From: a virus
DNA: 24,363 bases
Direction: 5' to 3' (one strand)
Virus record (IMG/VR): IMGVR_UViG_3300050010_000493
Span: 1-24,363 of that record
Part shown: positions 1 to 6,923 of the stretch, in pieces
Layout: each line of letters starts with the position of its first letter
Numbering within the stretch: position 1 is the first letter of the stretch
Made by a program: the position numbers and the translations under genes
Notes under the pieces: generated by a model
Seen by the model: only the letters and a program-made list of their open reading frames with translations
Databases searched by the model: none
What the model was told of the DNA's origin: nothing

Positions 1-1626
1 CAGCGCCACATAGATGATCTCAGGCGCACCGACATCCGCTTCTCCCCAGAGGCGGGCCAGTATGTGATCTCGTTTCTCGAAACTTATTGCATTCCATCCG
101 CTCAGACCACCCCCATTGTTTTGATGCCCTGGCAGCGTGCCGTCCTGTACGTCGTATATGGATGGCAGCGCCTGGATGGTTCCCGCCGCTTCCGCCGCTG
201 TGCATTGGAGGTGGCCAAAAAACAAGGAAAAACGGGACTCTGCGCTGGTTTGGCCTTATACCATCTACTCGCAGATGGCGAGTTAAGCGCCCGTGTTTTC
301 TGCGCCGCCACGGCCCGCAAGCAAGCGATGGAGGTTTTCTCGGAGGCCGTCGCGATGCGCGACAAGCACCCCGAGTTATCAGCGGCTATCCACAAATATG
401 GCAACTCACCAGTGCTGTCGCTGTATGTGCCCGATAGTAATTCTCGGCTCTCACCCCTTGCACGCGGCGCAGATTCAAGCGACGGCGCAATTGTGTCTGC
501 CTCAATCTGCGACGAGATGCATCGTTGGCCGATGTCGAACAACCTATGGTCGATTTTGAGATATGGAGGAGATACCCGTCGCCAGCCTCTCATGTGGTTA
601 ATCACCACAGCCGGTAGCTCAGCTAATAAGTCCACACTTTATTGGGGAGAGCACGAGTATTGCACCCGCATCCTTGACGGCATGGTCGAGGATGATGAGG
701 TCGCAGCCTTCATTTTCTGTTTAGACCCCAAGGACGACTACCGCGAAAAAAAGAATTGGGTGAAGCCCAACCCCTCCTTGGGGTACATCCTTCCCCTCAG
801 TGCCCTGGAAAATCAGTTTGCTGAATCTCAAGGCAAACCCACCGCGCTCGGTGAATTTTTACGCTTCAGAATGAATTTGTGGAGCGACCTAGCCAGCGAT
901 CCAGCCCTCGAAATCGAACGCTGGGACGCTTGCGCCACCGAAGACCTCTCAACCCACCCGGACCCTAAGCGTCTCCGCGCCGATCTTATTGCCTCACTTA
1001 AGGGCCGCACCTGTTTTGGAGGCATCGACTTAGCCCCAAAAATCGACACTTCTGCCCTTGTTTTGCTGTTTCCGCCCGCTAAATCCGGCGAAAAGTGGTC
1101 AACTCTTGAGTATTTCTGGTGCCCCGGGGATAACATCCAGGATCGCGTGAAACGCGACCATGTTCCATATGATATTTGGTCGCGTGATGGCTTCATCGTT
1201 CCCACCCCAGGCAACCTCACCGATGTCCGTTATATCGCCGATCAGATCACCGAACTCACCAAGCAATTTGACCTTCGCGAGATTGCCTACGACTCCGCCT
1301 GGTCCTCAGAGCTAATTCGCATGCTCAGTGAGTCTGGCTTCGCGATGAACAAGCTCGTAGATTACCCACAATCCCACTTAAAAATGAATGCCCCTTGCTG
1401 TGAGCTTATGCGCAAGGTTCTGCGCCAAGAGTTCGCGCACGCAGGCAACCCAGTTATGCGCTGGCAAATTTCCAACCTCAGGTGGAACACGCAGCGCGGC
1501 ACCGGATTCATCCGCCCCGCCAAAGATCGCAACCGGGAGAAGATCGACGGCTGCTCCTCTCTCATCATGGCCCTCGCCCGGGCCACTGACCCAGACAATC
1601 AACAAAAAAAGAAAGTGTGGTGGTAG
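1..1626 (+). CDS. terL: Phage terminase large subunit, 5'-truncated by window edge
   Basis: This is the ATPase/nuclease motor that packages DNA into the prohead through the portal. The frame is open from base 1, and the residues before the first in-frame GTG (64) read like a normal terminase N-terminus (an FSPEAGQYVI-type stretch). The true start therefore lies upstream and GTG 64 is probably internal. A Walker A motif (VAKKQGKT, from nt 211) is followed by a Walker B (ICDEMH, Asp codon at 511). The nuclease half carries likely metal-binding aspartates in GGIDLAP (1027), IAYDSAW (1291) and KIDGCSS (1546). The 541 codons present are close to full length for the Terminase_1-like family. The stop lies one base before the next ATG. 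I see no small terminase gene in the window; it may lie upstream. Confidence 0.95.
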   Translation, partial: QRHIDDLRRTDIRFSPEAGQYVISFLETYCIPSAQTTPIVLMPWQRAVLYVVYGWQRLDGSRRFRRCALEVAKKQGKTGLCAGLALYHLLADGELSARVFCAATARKQAMEVFSEAVAMRDKHPELSAAIHKYGNSPVLSLYVPDSNSRLSPLARGADSSDGAIVSASICDEMHRWPMSNNLWSILRYGGDTRRQPLMWLITTAGSSANKSTLYWGEHEYCTRILDGMVEDDEVAAFIFCLDPKDDYREKKNWVKPNPSLGYILPLSALENQFAESQGKPTALGEFLRFRMNLWSDLASDPALEIERWDACATEDLSTHPDPKRLRADLIASLKGRTCFGGIDLAPKIDTSALVLLFPPAKSGEKWSTLEYFWCPGDNIQDRVKRDHVPYDIWSRDGFIVPTPGNLTDVRYIADQITELTKQFDLREIAYDSAWSSELIRMLSESGFAMNKLVDYPQSHLKMNAPCCELMRKVLRQEFAHAGNPVMRWQISNLRWNTQRGTGFIRPAKDRNREKIDGCSSLIMALARATDPDNQQKKKVWW

Positions 1627-1627
1627 C

Positions 1628-1978
1628 ATGGCCGATCGTGGACGCAAACGCAAACTGAGTTATGAGGCTGTAATCGCCTTCGCGGCAGCCAACCCCACCA
1701 TGATTCAAGCAGAGATCGCAAATGCCTTTGCCACCACGCAGAGCCGCATCAGCCACATCCTGCGCGAGGGTGGAATCCATGGAGTGCATTCTGGTCGCCC
1801 ACTCAAGCAGCGCCCCGGCCAGTCCGATGAGGAATACAAGTGGGAGCAGATACTGCATGATGCTGGGTTAGGCATGGATCGCGGCCTCCGCCTTCAAAAC
1901 CAGCGCATCCTATATGGATACGATGCCGCAAAAGCTGCACTGGATGATAGCAGCGCCACCTGTAATGCAAATTACTAA
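1628..1978 (+). CDS. Small helix-turn-helix protein between terminase and portal
   Basis: This is a 116-aa protein whose ATG begins two bases after the terminase stop codon, so translation is probably coupled. A very basic N-terminus (MADRGRKRK) leads into a helix-turn-helix-like segment at about residues 25-50, with the pattern AEIANAFATTQSRISHIL and then a basic, Gly-rich wing. The C-terminal half contains an ILHDAGLGMDRGLR stretch, which I recall only from small phage proteins of unknown role. The family is not identified. Its place beside the terminase could suggest a small terminase-like DNA recognition role or a late-gene regulator. Small terminases normally precede the large subunit, so this remains inference. 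The same frame is open further upstream, but that part overlaps the terminase and is not needed. Confidence 0.8.
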   Translation: MADRGRKRKLSYEAVIAFAAANPTMIQAEIANAFATTQSRISHILREGGIHGVHSGRPLKQRPGQSDEEYKWEQILHDAGLGMDRGLRLQNQRILYGYDAAKAALDDSSATCNANY

Positions 1979-1998
1979 CCCTTAGGTTGAGAGTACAA

Positions 1999-3684
1999 AT
2001 GGGCCTATCCAGTCGTATTAGAGCGAGTTTTTCAGCTTTCCGAAATTCTGGGGAGAGCACACTAGCGTCCCCCAGCTCCGAGCTGGTGCATGCGCTCGTT
2101 GGTCTGCCCGCTGCCGCCGGAAAAGTTGTTACTCGCGAAACTGCTATCCGCGTGTCGGCATTTTTAGGCGGCGTGAAAATGCTGAGCAACGACCTCGCCA
2201 AGATGCCTCTGATTCTGCGTGAAACCAAGAAGGTGGCTGGCCGCCAGCGCACACAGCCCGCGATCGACGAGCCTCTGTATTCGCTGCTAAAGGACTGCCC
2301 AAACCAATACCAGACCTCCTATCAGATGCGCTGGTTCCTTGCCAGCCAGTTGATCATGAATTCAAATTGTTACTGCCAAAAAATCACCGACCAAGCTGGT
2401 GACATCACCGCACTTATTCCATTGAACGCCTGGCACACGACCCCTTTTTGGGATCGAAGCACGAATCCTCCTACCCTCAAGTATCGGTACACCAATGCGG
2501 GCCAGGGCGGAATGACAGAGTTTACTCAGGATCAAATCTGGCATGTGTCTGCACTCAACCTCGAAGGATTCGGCCTCGAAGGTTCCCCCACCATTCTTCT
2601 CGCCAAGGAGGCGCTGTCGCTGCTCATGGCAGCGGAGGAGGTAGCGGGGCGCAACTTTGCAAATGGCTTGGGCATGAGCGGCTTCATCTCATTTCCGGAT
2701 GCCGACCAGGCACCGGATGAAAAGGCCGGACAAAACATCATCGATCGACTGCGTAAGGACTTCGCCGGTTCGCAAAATGCGGGCAAGTTCTCGATCATCC
2801 CTGGTAACGGGAAGTTCGAGAAAATGTCATTTAACGCTGCTGAATCACAACTTCTGGAGTCGCGTAAGTGGTCAGAGCAAGAAGTCGTGCGCTTCCTCGG
2901 TGGCGCTCCGCTGCTGGTGAAGATGGGCCTCGGAGAGCAAAATTCCACCTACGCGAGTTCCTCAGCCTTTTTGGACGAATACTTCAACACTTCGTTGTTG
3001 CCCTATACAGCCGCGATAGAGCAGTCGATTACTCGCGATCTCATCCCGCGCAAGAAGTGGGGTAAGCTCTATGCAAAACACAGTGCCGACATCATCCTTC
3101 GTGGTTCTCCAAAGGAGAGAGCCCAAACCAACTCGGCCCTGATCAATAGCTGGCAGATGACGCCGAATGAGGCACGCCTGCTTGAGGATCGTGACTCCAT
3201 CGAGGGCGGAGACTTCTTATCAGGCCCGGCGAACGGAGCCATTTACAACCCAGTTACGGGTGAATTTTTCATCCCCGGCCAAAAGATACCTGATGCAGAT
3301 GATCCGGACGATGCAAATGAGGAGTCAGGTGAGTCTGCTCCCGATGTGCCTGGCCCAGATGCAGCCGGTGATGGTGATGGCAACACGGAGCCACCTTTCA
3401 AGCATCCCGCGCCGCCAAAGCCAGCGAAGAAGCCCGCCAAGAAGGCTGTCCCGGCCAAGCCCAATAAGGCTAACGCCCGCCTTCAGGCCCTCGCCAACAG
3501 CATGGCCGACCGCGTGATGCGCAAAGAGTTAAAGTCAGCTCCGGATGCTAAATTCGTGGCCGAGGTATTGAGTGTCGACATCGAGGCTGCCACCGAATAT
3601 GTTGAGTCGCGCAAAAGTTTGAACGATGAAGAGGCCCGCGCAGCATTAGTCGCTCTGGCCGTGGGAGACGACAATGACCAATAA
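1999..3684 (+). CDS. HK97-family portal protein with long charged C-terminal extension
   Basis: The portal is the dodecameric ring at one capsid vertex through which DNA enters and leaves. The 561-aa product has the usual HK97/GTA portal features: an early VTRETAIRVSAFLGGVKMLSND segment split by normal spacing, a WHVSALNLEGFGLEGSP motif near residues 180-195, and the late TPNEARLLEDRDSIEGGD motif near residue 400. I prefer ATG 1999, with GAGAG upstream, over the in-frame TTG at 1987. After about residue 425 comes an unusual tail: an acidic Asp/Glu/Pro stretch, then a Lys/Pro/Ala-rich stretch (KPAKKPAKKAVPAKP), then about 80 helical-looking residues. This is longer than a standard HK97 portal C-terminus. 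The end overlaps the protease gene by 11 bases. Confidence 0.93.
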   Translation: MGLSSRIRASFSAFRNSGESTLASPSSELVHALVGLPAAAGKVVTRETAIRVSAFLGGVKMLSNDLAKMPLILRETKKVAGRQRTQPAIDEPLYSLLKDCPNQYQTSYQMRWFLASQLIMNSNCYCQKITDQAGDITALIPLNAWHTTPFWDRSTNPPTLKYRYTNAGQGGMTEFTQDQIWHVSALNLEGFGLEGSPTILLAKEALSLLMAAEEVAGRNFANGLGMSGFISFPDADQAPDEKAGQNIIDRLRKDFAGSQNAGKFSIIPGNGKFEKMSFNAAESQLLESRKWSEQEVVRFLGGAPLLVKMGLGEQNSTYASSSAFLDEYFNTSLLPYTAAIEQSITRDLIPRKKWGKLYAKHSADIILRGSPKERAQTNSALINSWQMTPNEARLLEDRDSIEGGDFLSGPANGAIYNPVTGEFFIPGQKIPDADDPDDANEESGESAPDVPGPDAAGDGDGNTEPPFKHPAPPKPAKKPAKKAVPAKPNKANARLQALANSMADRVMRKELKSAPDAKFVAEVLSVDIEAATEYVESRKSLNDEEARAALVALAVGDDNDQ

Positions 3685-4561
3685 GTTTTTCAACGCGGAT
3701 CAATCGAACGGGACACTCACTCTGTCGTTCTACGACATGATCGGCGATATGGGATACGGCGACGACGGTGACAGCGCTACACCTGCCATGGTCGCGAACG
3801 CACTAAAGGGTGACTTCGACAACATCGAGCTACACCTCAACTCTCCTGGGGGGGACGCTTTCGCGGGCGTGGCAATTTACAACCTGCTTAAGGCGTGCTC
3901 CAAGCCGGTCAACGTGATCGTTGACGGCCTGGCTGCGTCTGCTGCATCGATCGTAGCAATGGCCGGTGACAACATCACGATGTGCGCTGGGAGTACCCTC
4001 ATGATCCACGAGGCTATGGCCATGGCGTTTGGCAACGCCGCCGACATGACCAAGATGGCGGACACGCTGACCACCGTTACGAGTGGCATTGCCGACATCT
4101 ACGTTGCGCGGACCGGTCTGCCAAAGAAGGACGTGCTCGCGATGCAAGCCGAAGAGACATGGATGAGCGCGGACGACGCTGTGAAGAAGGGTTTCGCGAC
4201 CTCGGTCAACAAGGACCAGTCCGCCGTCAAAAACTGCTTCGACCTGAAGCGATTTCGCAACGCGCCTGCCGCTCTCAAGATTGAGGCAAAGGTTGAGGAG
4301 CCGCCTGCCCCACAATGCACGTGCATCATGGATGGCTCGGTGCATTGCAATATCCACCCCGACGGTCCAGTAGTCACCAATATCAAAGCCGCCACCGAGT
4401 GTGAGTGTGAGTGCCAGCCCTGCGTTGACGGTGACTGCACCGGTTGCACGGGCGATCCTTGTGACTGCGTTGGATGCACATGCTCGCAGCATACGCAGGC
4501 AGCAGGCAACTCCAACTTGACCCTGTTCAGGCTGCAACTGGAGCTAAATAGGAGGAAGTAA
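3674..4561 (+). CDS. ClpP-like (S14) head maturation protease with cysteine-rich C-terminal tail
   Basis: This serine protease family processes the prohead by trimming capsid and scaffold proteins. Residues about 12-180 match the phage ClpP-like fold. They include LHLNSPGGDAFAG near residue 55, the nucleophile Ser89 in GLAASAAS, His112 in MIHEAM, and Glu161 in EETWMSADDA where ClpP has its acid residue. Glu seems to be common at that position in phage members. From Cys215 to Cys270 there is a striking tail with 13 cysteines plus several His/Asp/Glu residues in CxC, CxxC and ECECEC patterns, suggestive of metal binding. The last residues (LFRLQLELNRRK) resemble the ends of ordinary phage Clp proteases. 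The ATG overlaps the portal stop by 11 bases. The next gene is a connector, not the expected major capsid gene. Confidence 0.92.
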   Translation: MTNKFFNADQSNGTLTLSFYDMIGDMGYGDDGDSATPAMVANALKGDFDNIELHLNSPGGDAFAGVAIYNLLKACSKPVNVIVDGLAASAASIVAMAGDNITMCAGSTLMIHEAMAMAFGNAADMTKMADTLTTVTSGIADIYVARTGLPKKDVLAMQAEETWMSADDAVKKGFATSVNKDQSAVKNCFDLKRFRNAPAALKIEAKVEEPPAPQCTCIMDGSVHCNIHPDGPVVTNIKAATECECECQPCVDGDCTGCTGDPCDCVGCTCSQHTQAAGNSNLTLFRLQLELNRRK

Positions 4562-4564
4562 TCC

Positions 4565-5278
4565 ATGTTTGAGCAGATCGTCACACCTCGATCGCAGCCC
4601 GTCATCACACCCGAGCGCCTCGCAGCCTTCGGTCGTTTTGACGTCCCACAAAAGTATCAATATGGCATCTCCCCGGCTGTGTACACGGATGACTATCAAC
4701 TCTTGCTGGATATGATCTCGGCTGCCAGCGACGAAGTAGAAAACATGGCTGCCACGGCCTGTCTCAATGAACAAGTGCTGCTGACGTTCGACTTTTTCCC
4801 AGGCCAAGCTGACCCGCGCCAGGAGTTCCTCGCGTTGAGTTACGCGTATGCCACCAATCTCTGGTGGTACGGTTTCCCCACGCTGGACAGCATCGAGCTG
4901 GTCCGCCGCCCGGTCGTCGTTCCGTCAGGTTCGCCGCTCATCAACGCGGTGACGGTTACATACAACGATACCAACGGTGTGGTGCAAACGCTCGACCCAT
5001 CCACCTACACCGTCTTCGCGGACAAGATCACGCTCAACGTCGGCTTGGCTTGGCCCCTGACCGATCGCAGACAAGACTGCATCCAGATTCGATACTCTTG
5101 CGGATACTCCGCCACCGATCCAACCGAGGTTCCTTCACGCCTCATCATGGCGATTTTGTACCTCGCAAATCACATGCATGATGTGCGCCAGATCATCAGC
5201 GTGGAACCTACGAGCGAAGTCGGTATGACGTTGCGCAGGATGTTGTCATCTTTCCGATCGATGCGTATCCCGAGGTGA
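4565..5278 (+). CDS. Head-tail connector / adaptor (phiE125 gp8, HK97 gp6-like)
   Basis: This protein would form the adaptor ring below the portal to which the head-closure protein and tail attach. The 237-aa product has the typical layout. An N-terminal helical part is represented by LLLDMISAASDEVENMAAT. A central beta-rich part follows, with the characteristic SIELVRRP, VTVTYNDTNGVVQTLDPSTY and IQIRYSCGY segments. A C-terminal helix (PSRLIMAILYLANHMHDVR) closes the domain. A strong AGGAGG ribosome binding site sits 10 bases upstream of ATG 4565, three bases after the protease stop. In HK97-like and GTA-like modules this gene normally follows the major capsid gene, so its direct contact with the protease gene is notable. 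Function is assigned from family pattern only. Confidence 0.85.
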   Translation: MFEQIVTPRSQPVITPERLAAFGRFDVPQKYQYGISPAVYTDDYQLLLDMISAASDEVENMAATACLNEQVLLTFDFFPGQADPRQEFLALSYAYATNLWWYGFPTLDSIELVRRPVVVPSGSPLINAVTVTYNDTNGVVQTLDPSTYTVFADKITLNVGLAWPLTDRRQDCIQIRYSCGYSATDPTEVPSRLIMAILYLANHMHDVRQIISVEPTSEVGMTLRRMLSSFRSMRIPR

Positions 5279-5281
5279 TTT

Positions 5282-5653
5282 ATGAAGTTGCCGAAGCAGG
5301 CGTGCGGTTCCCGGTACCTCGGTTCAACGGAGTATACCGAGCAGGTCACATTTACGCAGCCCTCCAACGGCAACGGTGTGGACGGTACACCGCTCCCGGA
5401 GACGGCTGTGGCTACCGTGTGGGCCAACGTGTCCATGTGGAGGGGCAAGCAGGAGGACAAGACGCAGACCCTCCAGGCCGTAAGCAGCTACAAGGTAATC
5501 ATCCGAGCGCCCAAGACCTGGAGCCTCGACACCGGCATGAACCTACTTTGTCGTGGTCAAAGGATGAATTTGGAGTCGTTTTCCGACCCCGATGGTTCAA
5601 GGGTGGAAACACACCTGTGGTGCTGGGTGGGTGACGACACGATCAACAAATAA
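5282..5653 (+). CDS. Head closure / head-tail joining protein
   Basis: This is a 123-aa protein with the pattern of the head-tail joining family (SPP1 gp16 / HK97 gp7-like stopper). It has an early ITF-like strand (EQVTFTQPSNGNGVDG), ATVWANVSMWRGKQ at the centre, YKVIIRAPKTWSLDTGMNLL, and a final MNLESFSDPDGSRVE strand. Such proteins seal the filled capsid until the tail joins. ATG 5282 is preceded by GAGGTGA that overlaps the end of the adaptor gene, three bases after that gene's stop. A competing open frame starting at 5275 lacks any recognisable pattern and is a shadow. Confidence 0.82.
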   Translation: MKLPKQACGSRYLGSTEYTEQVTFTQPSNGNGVDGTPLPETAVATVWANVSMWRGKQEDKTQTLQAVSSYKVIIRAPKTWSLDTGMNLLCRGQRMNLESFSDPDGSRVETHLWCWVGDDTINK

Positions 5654-5691
5654 ATCACAACGAGCGGGAACAAAAGCCTGAAGGTATCACC

Positions 5692-6114
5692 ATGATCGAG
5701 CAAGGTTTATTCACTTTAATCACACAAGCCCCAACAGTCGCCGCTGCGGTTGGCGCCGACTCGAACGGCATCGCCCGCGCATGGTGGGTTCTCGCGCCCA
5801 AGGGAGCAACACTTCCATTCCTCATCTTCAGCCGCGTCTCCACCACCGACACAAACGCCATGTCCGGACCGATGGGCCTCCGCGAGGGTTTGTTCCAAGT
5901 TGTCTGCTACTCAACCACCTACTATGGCAGCCGCAGCGTTGCCAAGGCAGTCCGCAAGTTCCTCGGCAGTTACAAGGGGACGCTGCCTGATACAGATGCG
6001 ACCGTCGTTCAAGGGGTGCTCATTGAAAGAGATTGGGACGACCGTTACGAGGAGGGAGCAAAGTCCTTCATCTACGGCGCCTACTTGCAATTCAGGATTT
6101 TCTATTACGACTAA
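5692..6114 (+). CDS. Tail terminator / tail completion protein (DUF3168-like)
   Basis: This 140-aa protein resembles the DUF3168 / tail completion family, whose ring caps the tail tube and fixes tail length at the head-proximal end. The family layout is visible: an N-terminal helix with LFTLITQAPTVAAAVG, then PKGATLPFLIFSRVS, then LREGLFQVVCYSTTYYGSRSVAKAVR, and closing strands that end in FRIFYYD. It starts at ATG 5692 after AAGGT, with a 38-base gap behind the head-closure gene. Its place between the stopper and the gp10-like protein is as in HK97 and GTA modules. Confidence 0.8.
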   Translation: MIEQGLFTLITQAPTVAAAVGADSNGIARAWWVLAPKGATLPFLIFSRVSTTDTNAMSGPMGLREGLFQVVCYSTTYYGSRSVAKAVRKFLGSYKGTLPDTDATVVQGVLIERDWDDRYEEGAKSFIYGAYLQFRIFYYD

Positions 6115-6134
6115 GCAACGGTTATATAGAGCAC

Positions 6135-6261
6135 CGCGAACACGATCACGAATACCGCGCCACGAAGATAAGCTCATCCCCACCTGTAGAGGCCATCAGC
6201 CTCTCCTGCATCGGCCAGATGCAACCCGCTTGTCTTCCCTCTATTCAAGATCGTGTTCGCG
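6135..6261. repeat. 13-bp perfect inverted repeat enclosing two small hairpins
   Basis: The non-coding gap 6115-6276 holds a perfect inverted repeat. CGCGAACACGATC at 6135-6147 is the reverse complement of GATCGTGTTCGCG at 6249-6261. Between the arms are two adjacent perfect 6-bp hairpins, each with a 5-base loop: AGAGGC/GCCTCT at 6188-6204 and TGCATC/GATGCA at 6207-6223. As RNA this would fold into a closed multi-branch structure. The 3' arm ends seven bases before the GAGG ribosome binding site of the gp10-like gene, so an effect on its translation is possible. An intercistronic processing or stability element, or a relic of a small insertion, is also possible. I recognise no riboswitch or intron class. 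Confidence 0.6.
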
Positions 6262-6276
6262 CCATACGAGGCGTGC

Positions 6277-6687
6277 GTGAGTGATGCTGTCCAAATCGAG
6301 GGGCTCGCTGAGTTATCCGATCTCCTGCAAAACGAGACTGTACGGGCCGCGAAACGATATTTGCGCAATTGCATCGAGCCTTGTTCTCAGATCGTTTTAG
6401 ATGCCGCCGCCGAGACTGTACCCGTCGGCCATGGAGTCCTCGAAGAGGCACTCGGATACGAGGTTGGCCGCTGGCAGAACGATGACGGAGAGTCAAGCAT
6501 CGAGATTCGGATTGGACCGTTGAAGGGTTATTTTTGGGGGTCAATACAAGAATTTGGATCGGTCACAAACCCGGCGCAACATTGGCTACAACGCGCCTGG
6601 GAGTCTTGCAAGGATGCAGTTCTGAATGAGTTTTCAACCAACGCGGTGGGCCTACTTTTAGACCTCCAAAACAAGAAGGGTAACTGA
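6277..6687 (+). CDS. HK97 gp10-like head-tail / neck protein
   Basis: This 136-aa protein has the pattern of the HK97 gp10 family. A start of the MSDAVQIEGLAELSDLL type leads to a helical segment ending in SQIVLDAAAETVPVGHGVLEEALG, which corresponds to the family's APVRTGALRRS-like position. YFWGSIQEFGSVTNPAQHWLQRAW then carries the typical EFGT.....PFLRPA-like motif. These proteins act at the neck or in tail completion; the exact role is poorly defined. I chose GTG 6277, because GAGG lies five bases upstream and the protein then begins where family members do. The in-frame GTG 6253 lies inside the inverted-repeat arm. The stop TGA shares its A with the ATG of the next gene. Confidence 0.78.
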   Translation: MSDAVQIEGLAELSDLLQNETVRAAKRYLRNCIEPCSQIVLDAAAETVPVGHGVLEEALGYEVGRWQNDDGESSIEIRIGPLKGYFWGSIQEFGSVTNPAQHWLQRAWESCKDAVLNEFSTNAVGLLLDLQNKKGN

Positions 6688-6923
6688 TGGCAAACGCTGT
6701 GGCAGGTCCTGGATGTGCGGTATATCGAGCGTTGAGTGGTCTTGGAGTCGTCCCCGGCCATTGTAAAGAGATCACCATCAAGATCGCCTGCGATCATGCG
6801 GTCACCATCACCTACGAGTGCTGGCTGATCGATGAGATCGATGGCCCGATTGCTGAGGCAGTGATCTCAGACGCTCGCGATGCCAAGTCGAAAATAAACT
6901 ATACCAGACCGGAGGAGCTGTAA
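6687..6923 (+). CDS. Small protein of unknown function, coupled to the glycosyltransferase gene
   Basis: This is a 78-aa protein I do not recognise. It is overlapped by one base at each end (TGATG with the gp10-like gene, TAATG with the glycosyltransferase gene), so it looks translationally coupled in an operon. It has no signal peptide or membrane segment. The middle is a likely beta-strand run (EITIKIACDHAVTITYECWL) and the C-terminus is charged and helical. Three cysteines are spread through it. Its size and beta content would fit a minor virion or accessory protein, but the sequence does not show a function. Confidence 0.7.
   Translation: MANAVAGPGCAVYRALSGLGVVPGHCKEITIKIACDHAVTITYECWLIDEIDGPIAEAVISDARDAKSKINYTRPEEL

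Noticed and set aside
3830-4537. A 235-codon minus-strand open frame opposite the protease
   Set aside because: The opposite strand encodes a clear ClpP-like protease; this is a mirror frame without motifs.
5275-5634. A 119-aa frame overlapping the head closure gene
   Set aside because: It is out of frame with the clear head-closure pattern in 5282-5653 and has no recognisable features.
6126-6244. ATAGAG at 6126 and CTCTAT at 6239 as an additional stem
   Set aside because: It is only six bases and would cross the 13-bp stem as a pseudoknot; this short a match is easily due to chance.
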